A stretch of DNA of 64,000 nucleotides from Alkanindiges hydrocarboniclasticus (GTDB lineage Bacteria > Pseudomonadota > Gammaproteobacteria > Pseudomonadales > Moraxellaceae), in assembly GCF_001982605.1 (NCBI RefSeq), contig NZ_MLCN01000017.1, forward strand, positions 1 to 64,000. The letters run 5' to 3'. Shown here one piece after another: positions 8,111 to 17,855 of the stretch; position 1 is the stretch's first letter, and the number at the start of each line of letters is the position of its first letter. Under the pieces are notes generated by a model, which was given only the letters and a program-made list of their open reading frames with translations, made no database searches and was not told the DNA's origin. The position numbers and the translations under genes are program-made.

Positions 8111-9401
8111 GCTTAATACTCCGTGTGGATACGTGCTGGGCATTAAGCCCTATTGAAATAAAAATAAATGAAATCAGTAAAATAGCGGCGGCCAACCAAA
8201 AAGGTGCCACCAGACCATAAATCCCTACCACCAATGCAGCCGCAAGTGGTGCCAGTAACTGCCCGGCATGCTGGGTGGTGCTGGCAAGGCTAAAGTACCA
8301 GTGCGGGCTGTGCGCTGCGTTCTGGAACAAATACAGCTCCAGTTGCGCCTGTGCCAGCAGTAGGCTTAGCCCAAACAGCATTCGGGATAAAAACAGCAGA
8401 CTGATATGACTGGCCAGCGCTTGCCCCAGCAAACTCAGTATCAGTAAGGTGAGCAGCACCGCGTAACGCTGGATAAAGCCGGATTGCTGAAGCAGCCTGC
8501 TTTTCAGTAAAGGATAGGCACATAAGGCCATCAGGGAGGGCAACAGGTACAACCATGCCGATTGCAAACGATCCAGTTGCATCACGTTCATGCTATAGGC
8601 AGTGAGATAAGGCCGCACCGCATTGGTCGCCATGCTAAAAGCCAACACCAGCAAGCCATAGCCCATAATCGTGGTGACTGGCCAGCCTTGTACTATGGAT
8701 GGAGCAGGACGCGGCTCCTGAGCAATCGTCGGTGCGCTGGACTGTTGTGGTTCTACTGGCAAGCCTGATTGCAAATCTTGTGTCTGATCGAATGACGGTT
8801 TTGGCTGAGGTGACTGTGGCTCAAGAGACTGTCCCGATTCTGGTGTCTTGCGCTGACGTAATACCAGCACGCATAATCCCACCTGAATCACATCCAGCAC
8901 CGCAACCAGCAAAAACAATTGCAACGGATGCTCAAACGACAATACCCAGGCACTGGCCAGTGTGGATGCAATCAGCGCCAGATGCACCACCAGTTGCACC
9001 TGCCCGACTGTTTTGGCCTGCTGCGCTTTGCCCTGCAACTCAATCAGCGCGCTATAAAATAGAAAATAACTGCTTTTAAACAATAGCAAGGCAATGGTTA
9101 ATACAAAAAATACGGTGAGATCAGACGCTAACGACAAGCAAGCGGTTAGCAGTGCCGCAATACTCTGACCAATCACCAATAGTTTAATGGCATCAATCCG
9201 CCGCGCCAGCAAACCCCATAATGGCGCGGCCAGTAATACGGTCAGACGACAAGTCGCCACATAATTGCCAGTTAACGCCAAATCAGTACGGCCAAATACC
9301 TGCTGAAAAAACTGCGGATAAAAAGGCGATAATACGGTTTCAGTAAATACAAACAGGAAGCCGCAACACAGCAATAAGGAAGTGCTACTCGGCCGTTGCA
9401 T
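8085..9401 (-). CDS. MFS transporter, probable siderophore exporter
   Basis: A 438-residue major facilitator with about 12 hydrophobic segments split by a long, Gln/Pro/Ser-rich cytoplasmic loop (about residues 200-245). It lies within the biosynthetic operon between the N-monooxygenase gene and a IucA/IucC gene and overlaps both, a common place for a siderophore export pump. The frame is open to 9446. I start at the ATG at 9401, which has GGAGCC seven bases ahead and overlaps the end of the monooxygenase gene by 17 bases, which fits translational coupling. Export of the finished siderophore is inferred from position; substrate specificity cannot be read from sequence. Confidence 0.82.
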   Translation of the reverse strand: MQRPSSTSLLLCCGFLFVFTETVLSPFYPQFFQQVFGRTDLALTGNYVATCRLTVLLAAPLWGLLARRIDAIKLLVIGQSIAALLTACLSLASDLTVFFVLTIALLLFKSSYFLFYSALIELQGKAQQAKTVGQVQLVVHLALIASTLASAWVLSFEHPLQLFLLVAVLDVIQVGLCVLVLRQRKTPESGQSLEPQSPQPKPSFDQTQDLQSGLPVEPQQSSAPTIAQEPRPAPSIVQGWPVTTIMGYGLLVLAFSMATNAVRPYLTAYSMNVMQLDRLQSAWLYLLPSLMALCAYPLLKSRLLQQSGFIQRYAVLLTLLILSLLGQALASHISLLFLSRMLFGLSLLLAQAQLELYLFQNAAHSPHWYFSLASTTQHAGQLLAPLAAALVVGIYGLVAPFWLAAAILLISFIFISIGLNAQHVSTRSIKHERDIITN

Positions 9402-10689
9402 AGGCGGCTCCAAACTGCTGGAAGGTATTATCCACAACCAGTTCATATACCGGTTGCGCCAGTAGCTGGTTAATAATGGTCGCCGCGCGCCATGCCCCTA
9501 GCCCCAGATCCGGCGTGCCAATACCATGCGTATGCAACTCGGCATTTTGTACAAAAATCCGCCCTTGCCCCTGATGTGTCACTTCATAATCGGCACTAAT
9601 CTGCAAACGCTGTTGCGCATCCCGTTGCAGCACTTCATCCAGACCCTGCATAAAAGCAGGCAACCGATGCTGATAACCGGTGGCGCTGACAATATAATCT
9701 GCGCTGAGTTCAAAGCAGCGCCCTTGTTGCCGATGCTCAAATTCCAGTACAAAGCGGTTTCCCTGTCGAGAGGCTTGCACCAGCTCACTTAAGCCCGATA
9801 ACGTGACGTGTTGCGGCTGGCCAGCAATGGTGCGGTGATACAATTGTTCATAAATTGCACCAATAGTGCCGAAGCTAATTCCTTTGTAAAACAGTCCCTG
9901 ATTGGGTACCAGTTGATCCTTGAGTGATTGCGGCAACTGGTAAAAATAGCGACTGTAATCCGGCGTAAAATGCTCCAGTCCCAGTGCCGAATATTCCATG
10001 GGGAAAAATCCGGCAGCACGGGTCAGCCAATCAATCTGGTAATGGGGTTGCCCTTGGGTATTCAGTTGCCGTGCAAACAGCGACTGGAACACCTCCGCCG
10101 CCGACTGTCCGGCACCCAGCACCACTACGCGACCTGACTGGATTTGTGCGCCTTTTTGCATAAACTCGGCAGAATGAAAACACTGCGCTGGATAATCCTG
10201 CATCAGGTTTTTGAGGCACTCCGGCATGCCCGGCACCGTTCCCGTCCCCAGTACCAGTGCGCGGGTGTGATAAGTCTGCCGCTGCCCGGCCTGCTGCACC
10301 TCAACCGCAAAGCCATCCTTTACGGGATACACCGCAATCACCTGACTTTGATACTGAATACGGCTTAGCTGCTGGCTCACCCACTGGCAATAATGATTAT
10401 ATTCCTGCCGCGGAATGTGTATTTTTTCCAGAAAATAAAACTTGAATAGCCGACCGTGCTGCTTGAGATAATTTAAAAAACTAAATGGACTGGTCGGGTC
10501 AACCATACTGACCAGATCAGCCATAAACGGAACCTGTAGCGTGGTTCCCGGTAGCAACATGCCGTCATGCCATGAAAACGTGGGTTTTTGCTCAAAAAAA
10601 CAGTAATCCAGTTGATTTCGGTACGGATGCAGCAGCGCCGCCAGACTTAAGTTAAATGGCCCCAAACCAATAGCAATCATATCAAGCAT
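9385..10689 (-). CDS. Diamine N-monooxygenase (IucD/RhbE-like)
   Basis: A 434-residue FAD- and NADPH-dependent N-hydroxylating monooxygenase of the lysine/ornithine monooxygenase family. It shows the N-terminal FAD-binding GLGPFNLSLAALL motif, the substrate-region MLLPGTTLQVPFMADLVSM, the NADPH-binding VVLGAGQSAAEVF and the C-terminal VSATGY motif. Because the operon makes 1,3-diaminopropane through dat and ddc, the likely substrate is diaminopropane or its conjugate rather than lysine. It overlaps the end of the upstream IucA/IucC gene by 8 bases and the start of the exporter gene by 17 bases. Confidence 0.9.
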   Translation of the reverse strand: MLDMIAIGLGPFNLSLAALLHPYRNQLDYCFFEQKPTFSWHDGMLLPGTTLQVPFMADLVSMVDPTSPFSFLNYLKQHGRLFKFYFLEKIHIPRQEYNHYCQWVSQQLSRIQYQSQVIAVYPVKDGFAVEVQQAGQRQTYHTRALVLGTGTVPGMPECLKNLMQDYPAQCFHSAEFMQKGAQIQSGRVVVLGAGQSAAEVFQSLFARQLNTQGQPHYQIDWLTRAAGFFPMEYSALGLEHFTPDYSRYFYQLPQSLKDQLVPNQGLFYKGISFGTIGAIYEQLYHRTIAGQPQHVTLSGLSELVQASRQGNRFVLEFEHRQQGRCFELSADYIVSATGYQHRLPAFMQGLDEVLQRDAQQRLQISADYEVTHQGQGRIFVQNAELHTHGIGTPDLGLGAWRAATIINQLLAQPVYELVVDNTFQQFGAAYATAE

Positions 10690-12496
10690 AAATCTGCTCC
10701 TGCTGTGCGCCGACCTTGAGCGGATTGTTAATGGTCACATACACCGACTGAAATTCCAGCGGCGCCAGCAGTTCATCCAGTTCATGCAAACGGGTGAGCA
10801 AATTACCTTTATAGGGCAGTGTGTCGGCATGCAACAACGTGTGCAACAAAGTGCTATGCGGATGCTGTACCAGTAAGGCTTGTAAGGTGCGTTGTAGTTG
10901 CACCAGCAGGGTTTTTTCTGTAATAAATCCGGTGGCACCCAGCGCATTAATTAGGCCAAAAATAGTATTGCCAAACAGGTAATACAGCACCCGTTCATCG
11001 ACAAATGACTTTGGCCCCACCGATTGCGCATCAGTGGCCAATACCGGAAATAGTGCAATAATCTGCTGGGCATATTCTTCAATATAGTAAAAGCCCTGAT
11101 TATCACGTAGCCAGAATTTGGCTGGCCATAATTGATCCAGCGCCAACAGGGTGTTTTGCTGATGCGCCTCAAACGCCATACCAAAGCGCATATACACGCC
11201 CAGCATGGGTTCTACCGCTACTTGCAGGAAGCGCGCAAACCAGTCTGCGGCGATATCTGCGGTAGATCGTTGTTCCTGTTCAGCCAGTGCCGTAATAATA
11301 TGCTGCAAACGGTTTTCCGGCTGGGTAGGATGATCCTGACACAGGCTCGCCATACAACTGACCTGTGCCTCTGCATCAAAGGGATTGTCGCGCAAAATGC
11401 AAATGGTCTCATTGACCACCTCATCCTGCCAGCGCAAGGCAATCCAAGCCGGATCATTAATGGCCGCCAAGGTCGGATAATCCTGCTGCAATTGCTGGCC
11501 AAACTCACTGCGCCACAGGCGGCAACCCGTTTCACCGCGTAGGCATTCATGCGCCTGATTGACCCGAATTGAATTGGTAATCGCAACCGACAGTGACGGC
11601 TTAAACATCCACGGGACATCGGTAGCAGCCAGTGTACGGATGGATGTAGTCGGTGATAATGTCCAGCCCATGCGTCCCAGATCGTGCAGTTGCCCGTCAT
11701 CGCGCAGTTGATGCCACCAGCCTTTGCCGCTTAAATAGCGTGCCTGCCACGGATGCAAAGGCAATAATTTCCAGTGCGGATGGTCTTGCATGAGTGTTTG
11801 CTGGCGCGCTGTAGCCAAGGGTTGTAAAAGCTGCCGCAAGCTGAGCGTAGGCATCGTATCCTCGGCGCTGCCTTCGACGATATAGTCCGGTGCAACCAGC
11901 CAGAAATGCAGTTGGCACTGGCCTTGGGTTTCAGGTGAATACTGGGCAAATTCTTCATGCATAAAACCCTGACGACTCTTGGGCGTAGGGTGCATGGCAT
12001 GACCCGCCAGCAAAGCCTGTTCACTAAAAATAAAACTCTGCCTAGGTGCCACTAATTCATCCAGCGCTTGCGCCCGCTGTTGCAAAAAACAATGCACTGC
12101 ATCACGACTTTGTACCCAGCGCTCCAGCACACTGGCCGCGTCAATTGGTCGCGCGCTACTTTGGTCACTGCTACTCTGCACGTTACTGCTTTGAACAATG
12201 TCTTCCAGTAGCAGGTTGGCCGCCAGCACCGCGCTCAGTTGCCGCCATTTGCCATCCTGCCACAGCCACGGTTCAGCCCCAATCCGGTGCCGACCCAACT
12301 GGCTCACATAATCCAGTGGCACGGCCATAGTCAGGCTTAAGGGATGCAGGCTAAACCACAATAACGGTTTGTTCTGACTCATTTTTTGTTGCGAAGGATT
12401 TTGCTGGGTTGGCAGTACAATATGACCGCGGCCTGTTTCCTGCGCATAGGCATTAATCAGATGCTGTAACGCCAAACGGTTGGCATGCTGCTTCAT
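10682..12496 (-). CDS. IucA/IucC-family siderophore synthetase (second)
   Basis: A 604-residue NIS synthetase. Hallmarks are GHAMHPTPKSRQGF near residue 160, LLPLHPWQARYL, PTTSIRTLAATDVPWMFKPSL and the C-terminal LLALDQLWPAKFWLRDNQGF segment. It shares the fold of the synthetase at 6197-8110 but has the more canonical HPxxKxRxGF motif, so the two probably act on different substrates (free citrate versus citrate mono-amide). The start ATG overlaps the stop of ddc in an ATGA, and its own end overlaps the N-monooxygenase start by 8 bases. Confidence 0.92.
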   Translation of the reverse strand: MKQHANRLALQHLINAYAQETGRGHIVLPTQQNPSQQKMSQNKPLLWFSLHPLSLTMAVPLDYVSQLGRHRIGAEPWLWQDGKWRQLSAVLAANLLLEDIVQSSNVQSSSDQSSARPIDAASVLERWVQSRDAVHCFLQQRAQALDELVAPRQSFIFSEQALLAGHAMHPTPKSRQGFMHEEFAQYSPETQGQCQLHFWLVAPDYIVEGSAEDTMPTLSLRQLLQPLATARQQTLMQDHPHWKLLPLHPWQARYLSGKGWWHQLRDDGQLHDLGRMGWTLSPTTSIRTLAATDVPWMFKPSLSVAITNSIRVNQAHECLRGETGCRLWRSEFGQQLQQDYPTLAAINDPAWIALRWQDEVVNETICILRDNPFDAEAQVSCMASLCQDHPTQPENRLQHIITALAEQEQRSTADIAADWFARFLQVAVEPMLGVYMRFGMAFEAHQQNTLLALDQLWPAKFWLRDNQGFYYIEEYAQQIIALFPVLATDAQSVGPKSFVDERVLYYLFGNTIFGLINALGATGFITEKTLLVQLQRTLQALLVQHPHSTLLHTLLHADTLPYKGNLLTRLHELDELLAPLEFQSVYVTINNPLKVGAQQEQIYA

Positions 12497-14100
12497 GACA
12501 AACTCTCCCGCTGACTGACCGTTTCCAGTGTTTTTATTTTTTGAATCAGCACCGCAGCCTGCTGTTTAACCAATACCAGCAATTTTTCCAGATCTGGCAA
12601 GGTAATGACCGGATTTAAAATAGTCAGCTTTAGGCAGGTTTGTCCCTGAAAACGAGTCACCCCAACATTCGCCTGTCCGCTGTACAGCAAATGATCGGCC
12701 ACTTGCTGGTTTAACAAATCCAGATTGGCAGGTGTTAAGCTCAGAACGTCAGTTGGATTATTTAAACGGAACAACACACTGGATAGTTGCGGCTCAATCA
12801 TCAGTTGCAATTGGGCATCGTCTGCAATTTTGGCTGCGACTTGCTGCGCCAGCTCAATGCCACGTTCCACCAGCGCACCAAACTGAGCGGTGCCCAGATG
12901 TTGCAGGCTCATCCATAGTTTCAGTGCATCAAAACGCCGCGTCGTTTGTAGCGATCTGGCCACCAGATTAGGCACGCCCTGCATCTCATCAAACGCTGAA
13001 TTGAGATAGTCCGCCTGATAATGCATTAGGCCAAAATGCGCGGGGTCTTTCAGCAAAAACGCCCCACAACTAATCGGCTGAAAAAAATGTTTATGAAAAT
13101 CCAGCGTAATCGAATCAGCCTGTGCCATCCCATTCAGCCAGTGGCGATACTGGTTTGACAGTAATAGTGCGCCGCCCCATGCCGCATCCACATGCAGCCA
13201 GATCGCCTGCTGCTTAGCAATGTCTGCAATCGGCTGGAGTGGATCAATCGCCCCAATGTCAGTGGTGCCAGCGGTGGCCACAATCGCAGCAATCACACAG
13301 CCATCCTGCTGCAACTGGGCAATGGTTTGTTGCAGGACTTGGGTGTCCATCTGCCCCTGTGCATTACAGGCAATTGCCACCACAGACTGATAACCCAGCC
13401 CCAGCAGTGCCATATTTTTTTGTACTGAAAAATGCGCCTGACTGGAACAAATCACCCGCAGGCGCTGGGCATCAGGCGGCAAACCCTGAGTACGCACATC
13501 GATGCCCCATACCCGCTGCACCACCGCATCACGCGCCAGTAGCAAACCCATCAAATTGCTTTGCGTGCCCCCACTGGTAAACACCCCAGCATCCCCCGTG
13601 CTATAGCCCACCAGCTCACGCAACCACGCGATCAGCTTCATTTCAATCACGGTGGCCGCCGGGCTTTGATCCCATGAATCCATGCTCTGATTACTGGCAT
13701 TCATCAGCAGTTCGGCGGTCTGGCTGATAATTAAAGTGGGGCAATGCAAATGCGCCACACAATGCGGATGATGTACCTTAAGGCTATGGTCGAGATACTG
13801 CCTCAGCGCCTGCTCAATCACCTGTTCAGCAGGCTGTGGTTCGTCAGCAATATTGAGATTAATGGCTCGCGCGAGTGAAGCCACATCCAGACCGGAATAC
13901 AGGGCTGGGTCTGATAGCCACCGCTCAACACCCTGTGCGGCCAGTGTCATCTGCTGCTGATACTGCTGCCGCGAGCTATCACTGTCACACAGGACATAAT
14001 TTAGGGCTGGATTGCTATGAAGCTGATCTTTCTGAATCTCGCTGGATGTTGTAAGCGTGCCATTTTCTAGCAGGCTATTTTTAATCAACTGACTATTCAT
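12493..14100 (-). CDS. ddc: L-2,4-diaminobutyrate decarboxylase
   Basis: A 535-residue PLP-dependent group II decarboxylase that would convert L-2,4-diaminobutyrate into 1,3-diaminopropane, the diamine backbone of rhizobactin/acinetoferrin-type siderophores. The PLP lysine is visible in SITLDFHKHFFQP, the cofactor-phosphate/aspartate region in WLHVDAAWGGALLLS, and the N-terminal FTSGGTQSNLMGLLLARD motif is typical. It follows dat directly: the dat stop and ddc start share one base (TAATG). The dat-ddc pair is the same diaminopropane module known in Acinetobacter and Rhizobium (RhbA/RhbB). Confidence 0.93.
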   Translation of the reverse strand: MNSQLIKNSLLENGTLTTSSEIQKDQLHSNPALNYVLCDSDSSRQQYQQQMTLAAQGVERWLSDPALYSGLDVASLARAINLNIADEPQPAEQVIEQALRQYLDHSLKVHHPHCVAHLHCPTLIISQTAELLMNASNQSMDSWDQSPAATVIEMKLIAWLRELVGYSTGDAGVFTSGGTQSNLMGLLLARDAVVQRVWGIDVRTQGLPPDAQRLRVICSSQAHFSVQKNMALLGLGYQSVVAIACNAQGQMDTQVLQQTIAQLQQDGCVIAAIVATAGTTDIGAIDPLQPIADIAKQQAIWLHVDAAWGGALLLSNQYRHWLNGMAQADSITLDFHKHFFQPISCGAFLLKDPAHFGLMHYQADYLNSAFDEMQGVPNLVARSLQTTRRFDALKLWMSLQHLGTAQFGALVERGIELAQQVAAKIADDAQLQLMIEPQLSSVLFRLNNPTDVLSLTPANLDLLNQQVADHLLYSGQANVGVTRFQGQTCLKLTILNPVITLPDLEKLLVLVKQQAAVLIQKIKTLETVSQRESLS

Positions 14101-15482
14101 TACTTTAGCCCTCGCAACTCAAGCAAAGCAGCCTGTAATGCCAACCGGAACCGATAGACCACCTGCTCACACTCAGCGGGTGAAATAATCAGTGGTGGCA
14201 AAAAGCGTATCACCGTTCCACCGCGTCCACCACGCTCCAGCAACAAACCCTGCTCAAAACAATGCTGCTGAATGGCGACGGCCAGTGCCGCATCAGCCGG
14301 ATAAGACCCCAAATGATCGGCTGGCAGACGTTCATCAACAATCTCAATACCCAGCATCAAGCCCAGTCCACGCACCTGACCCAGACAAGCAAACTGGCTT
14401 TGCAGCGCAGTAAATTGCTGCATCAGCTCAGCACCCCGCTGCTGTACCTGTATTAGCGCATCGGGCTGGCTGAGATAATTTAAAGTTGCAAGCCCAGTCG
14501 CCATCGCTAGCTGATTACCGCGAAACGTGCCGGTATGCGCGCCCGCCTGCCATTGATCAAACTCACGCCGGATCGCCAGTAACGCTAGCGGTAAACCGCC
14601 GCCAATGGCCTTGGACATCACCACAATATCCGGCTCAATGCCCGCATGCTGGAAAGCAAAACGTTTACCGGTGCGACCAAAGCCTGCCTGCACCTCATCG
14701 ATGATCAATAAAATGCCATGCCGCTGAGTCACCTCACGAATTTTTTGTAGCCACGCTGTGGGCGCAATATTGACACCGCCTTCCCCTTGAACTGCCTCCA
14801 GAATAACCGCCGCAGGCAAGCACACCCCGCTTTCAACATCCTCAATAAAGCGTTCAAAATAATGGCTCAATGCGGTACTGCCCTGCTCCCCACCCAGACC
14901 TAGCGGACAGCGATAACTATGCGGGTACGGCATAAATTGCACATCGGGCATCAGACCACTCACCTGCTGCTTGGGTGCCAGATTGCCCGTTACCGCCAAG
15001 GCACCATGCGTCATGCCATGATAACCCCCGGAAAAACTAATAATATGCCGTCGTCCAGTCACCGTTTTGGCCAACTTTAAAGCGGCCTCAACTGCATCAG
15101 CACCCGAAGGGCCACAGAACTGTAAACAATAATCATTAACATTATTAGCTAAAAAAAAGAGTAGGCTTTCGCTGAATTCATCTTTAAGGGGTGTGGTGAG
15201 ATCAAGGGTATGCAGTGGCAAGCCCTGCTGCAATACCTGCTGAATGGCTTCAATAATCTGCGGATGATTATGACCTAAAGCCAGTGTTCCGGCACCCGCC
15301 AGACAGTCAAGATAACGCTTGCCATTGGCATCAGTTACCCAGCAACCTTGTGCGCTGGTTATAGCCAGTGGCAACTTACGCGGATAACTGCGCACGCTGG
15401 ATTCAAACTGGGCTTGCCGCTCCAGCCAGTAATCATTGTTATAAGTCTTGGTGGCTGCACCTAAAAACGCTTGAGCTGTCAT
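14100..15482 (-). CDS. dat: Diaminobutyrate-2-oxoglutarate aminotransferase
   Basis: A 460-residue class III PLP aminotransferase that would make L-2,4-diaminobutyrate from aspartate semialdehyde with glutamate as amino donor. The aspartate and lysine motifs are [15 protein letters not shown] and [15 protein letters not shown], and the N-terminal [17 protein letters not shown] is characteristic of the diaminobutyrate branch. It is the first gene of the biosynthetic operon, directly behind a Fur-like box. It ends by sharing one base with ddc. Confidence 0.93.
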   Translation of the reverse strand: MTAQAFLGAATKTYNNDYWLERQAQFESSVRSYPRKLPLAITSAQGCWVTDANGKRYLDCLAGAGTLALGHNHPQIIEAIQQVLQQGLPLHTLDLTTPLKDEFSESLLFFLANNVNDYCLQFCGPSGADAVEAALKLAKTVTGRRHIISFSGGYHGMTHGALAVTGNLAPKQQVSGLMPDVQFMPYPHSYRCPLGLGGEQGSTALSHYFERFIEDVESGVCLPAAVILEAVQGEGGVNIAPTAWLQKIREVTQRHGILLIIDEVQAGFGRTGKRFAFQHAGIEPDIVVMSKAIGGGLPLALLAIRREFDQWQAGAHTGTFRGNQLAMATGLATLNYLSQPDALIQVQQRGAELMQQFTALQSQFACLGQVRGLGLMLGIEIVDERLPADHLGSYPADAALAVAIQQHCFEQGLLLERGGRGGTVIRFLPPLIISPAECEQVVYRFRLALQAALLELRGLK

Positions 15483-15502
15483 TATTACTCCAGTTGTTTA
15501 TT

Positions 15503-15523
15503 ATTAATGATAATTATTAGCAT
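15503..15523. promoter_or_regulatory. Fur-box-like site before the siderophore biosynthesis operon
   Basis: About 20 bases before the dat start codon, an AT-rich imperfect palindrome (ATTAATGATAATTATTAGCA on the plus strand) resembles the Fur consensus. It is less regular than the copy at 5461-5475. Iron repression of the operon is inferred. Confidence 0.65.
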
Positions 15524-15920
15524 TTATATTATATTTATTATTTTATTTTGTCTAACAAAAACAGGTTTTTTATCAAGATAGTGGTATCGTATTTTAAGCA
15601 AAAAAGTTCTTTTGCATTACTTATTGCTTTTATTTCCATATTAGTTTTATTAAATCTATCAGGTTGTTTACATATGCCACTGGTAAGCGCTGAGTGTAAC
15701 TTCTTCCTCCTAAATGAGATATGCAGCTATCTTTGCCCTTTCGGCGTATCAGGCCTGATCAAGTGAATAATTTTTGAGCTTTTTCAAATAAAAAGGTCAG
15801 TTCAATTATCAGCTTGATCATGGCTACCTGCATTAGCCTAGCCTGAAATCCTTGCCAGCTTTGAAAATATTGAGATAAATGCAGCCAGCTTCTATCATCT
15901 ACTTTGTATATAAACTTTGC

Positions 15921-16105
15921 TTAAAGCCCGAAAATGAGTGACTGGTGTGCTGCAGTACCAGCAATGGCTCCATCCCCCTACTGCCAAAGGTACTGAGCCA
16001 CCAAATCGTGCTGCATCTCCACAGGCAAAAACACCCGGTACTGTGGAGGCTTTAGTTATACTGGTTTTGATGGCCTGTGGACTTAAACCATATTCTCAGT
16101 ACTGT
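15921..16105 (-). pseudogene. Tail of a thioredoxin-reductase-like flavoprotein, frameshifted
   Basis: Read on the minus strand, 16105 to 15921 encodes YGLSPQAIKTS, then STVPGVFACGDAARFGG and SVPLAVG, the C-terminal FAD-binding signature of thioredoxin-reductase-like oxidoreductases. At a run of five G (about 15974-15978) the frame breaks; removing one G restores VGDGAIAGTAAHQSLIFGL and then a stop at 15921-15923. Upstream of the conserved part the frame meets a stop, and no N-terminal half is present. I read this as a decayed, truncated gene. The rest of the gap (15524-15920 and 16106-16253) holds no supportable gene. Confidence 0.75.
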
Positions 16106-16253
16106 TGTAGCGAAACAGTGTCATAGCCTCATGGCAATCAAAATTAAAACTAAAACAGCTCCAAAATAAGCAGCACACGTAATGCCAAATCAGGCATGGC
16201 CTTAGAAAGCTCCATCTTTTTAAACTGGCAGTCTGTTATGCGTTGGCAATAGC

Positions 16254-17054
16254 TCAACGCAATCCCTTAAAAAAGAAAAAACACCCCACCAAAAACAATA
16301 ACAAGGCAAAACATTTTTTCAGCATTTGTGGCGATAATGAATGTGCCGCTTTAGCACCTAACTTTGCGGTAAAAAAGCTCATTAGGCTAATTCCTAAAAA
16401 TGCATAAATATGTACAAAGCCAATAGTATTGGAAAGGTTTACTTGCTCTTTCATGCCAAAAAACATAAAACCTAAAGCACCAGCAACGGCAATCGGTAAA
16501 CCACATGCCGCTGATGTTCCCACCGCTTTTTGCATGACCACGCCATAATGATTTAAATAAGGTACCGTTAAACTCCCACCGCCAATGCCAAAAATTGCTG
16601 ATGCAACGCCTATCCCCGTCCCTGCAAATAATTGTTTAGGGGGTGATGGCAGTACCTTACGCTGATCTACCAGCTTTTTTGCGCCAACAAACATCTGATA
16701 GGCAACCCAGATCACAAAGACGCCAATGATCAGCTGTAAATTTGTCCCAGAAAGCAGGCCTGCAATACCTGCTCCCAAAAAGGACCCTATCACTAACCCC
16801 GGCGACAGATTTTTGAATACCGACCAAATGACTGCACCATTTTTATGGTGAGCCATCAATGAACTTATGGAAGTTACAATAATGGTCGCTAATGAAGTTC
16901 CCAAAGCCATATGCATCACCACTTCAGGATCGTAGCCCATTTGCGTAAAGACCACATACAGAAGTGGTACAATGATCAGTCCACCCCCCACACCAAAGAG
17001 ACCAGCAGCAAATCCCGCTAATGCGCCTATTGCTAAAAAAATAATTAATTCCAC
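16254..17054 (-). CDS. TSUP-family sulfite/sulfonate exporter-like membrane protein (TauE/SafE)
   Basis: A 266-residue polytopic inner-membrane protein with the duplicated TauE/SafE signature: GALAGFAAGLFGVGGGLIIV at the N-terminus and SAIFGIGGGSLTVPYLNHYG midway. The start is a GTG at 17054 with a weak ribosome site. It lies 46 bases after the flavin reductase gene and on the same strand as mesD and mesX, so it may move a sulfur compound linked to methionine synthesis, such as sulfite or an organosulfonate. The family is clear; the substrate is not visible in the sequence. Confidence 0.85.
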   Translation of the reverse strand: MELIIFLAIGALAGFAAGLFGVGGGLIIVPLLYVVFTQMGYDPEVVMHMALGTSLATIIVTSISSLMAHHKNGAVIWSVFKNLSPGLVIGSFLGAGIAGLLSGTNLQLIIGVFVIWVAYQMFVGAKKLVDQRKVLPSPPKQLFAGTGIGVASAIFGIGGGSLTVPYLNHYGVVMQKAVGTSAACGLPIAVAGALGFMFFGMKEQVNLSNTIGFVHIYAFLGISLMSFFTAKLGAKAAHSLSPQMLKKCFALLLFLVGCFFFFKGLR

Positions 17055-17100
17055 GATATATTTACTTGCTTAAGAGTTTTAAATGAAATAACCAGTGCGG

Positions 17101-17592
17101 TTAAGCAGTTTTCGCCTGCCCTACCTGATGATAGCCACGATTAAAATAGACCAGACCTTGATCATGTTGGCTTTGTTGAATAGCGACAATACGACAGATA
17201 AAAATAGTGTGCGTTCCAACTTCCTGAATTTGCTCAATCTGACAATCAAAACTCACCAAAGCATCCTCTAAAACGGGCGTACCCGTTTTTAATGCTGTCC
17301 AGCTTCCATGTTCAAACCGCTCCTCTGAACTCATCTTGGATGAAAATACGTGGGAAAGATGCTGATGATGTGCCCCTAAAACATTTACGGTTAAAATTTT
17401 ATTTTCGATAAAATGAACATGTGAGCGAGAAGCTTTATTCATACAGACCAATAAAGTTGCAGGCGTATCAGAGACTCCACATACTGCAGATGCAGTGAAT
17501 CCATGACGACCAGACACCCCTGCCGTGGTAATGACATTGACTGCACCGGTTAACAAAGACATTGCATTTCTAAAGTCTGTTACTTCAATCAT
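17101..17592 (-). CDS. Flavin reductase (FMN-binding split-barrel)
   Basis: A 163-residue flavin reductase of the type that supplies reduced FMN to two-component monooxygenases. It has the usual opening FRNAMSLLTGAVNVITT, then GFTASAVCGVSDTPATLLVCMNK and a LTVNVL strand, ending with the substrate-side FNRGYHQVG. The frame is open upstream to a GTG at 17661, but the ATG at 17592 has GGAA at good spacing and matches where the family normally begins. It is downstream of mesX and mesD after a gap of about 260 bases. MesD-type methionine synthesis requires oxygen and MesX, so a reduced-flavin supply gene next door is suggestive. Confidence 0.85.
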   Translation of the reverse strand: MIEVTDFRNAMSLLTGAVNVITTAGVSGRHGFTASAVCGVSDTPATLLVCMNKASRSHVHFIENKILTVNVLGAHHQHLSHVFSSKMSSEERFEHGSWTALKTGTPVLEDALVSFDCQIEQIQEVGTHTIFICRIVAIQQSQHDQGLVYFNRGYHQVGQAKTA

Positions 17593-17855
17593 CACTTTAT
17601 TCCAAAATTGAACCGTACCTTTTTGCCTTAAATTGAGCGATACCATGTCGGTTTGTTTCACACGGTTTTATCATCAGGTGGTTTTGTCATCATGTTTTTT
17701 GGCATCACGCGGGTTTGTCCTATAGGCACAATCTGAATGAGTGCCGCGTAGAACGACACTTCCTCCAAATTAAGCTAAGGATTAGCGTTTGGATCATGAA
17801 TATTCCATCAAACCCAAAACAGCTAAGCCTTTACCCAGCACTCTAGCGGTCAGCA

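Noticed and set aside
15548-15766. A 72-codon frame with a hydrophobic stretch and a lipobox-like LSGC
   Set aside because: It begins with TTG without a ribosome site, lies in the promoter gap upstream of dat on the opposite strand, and has no recognisable relatives.
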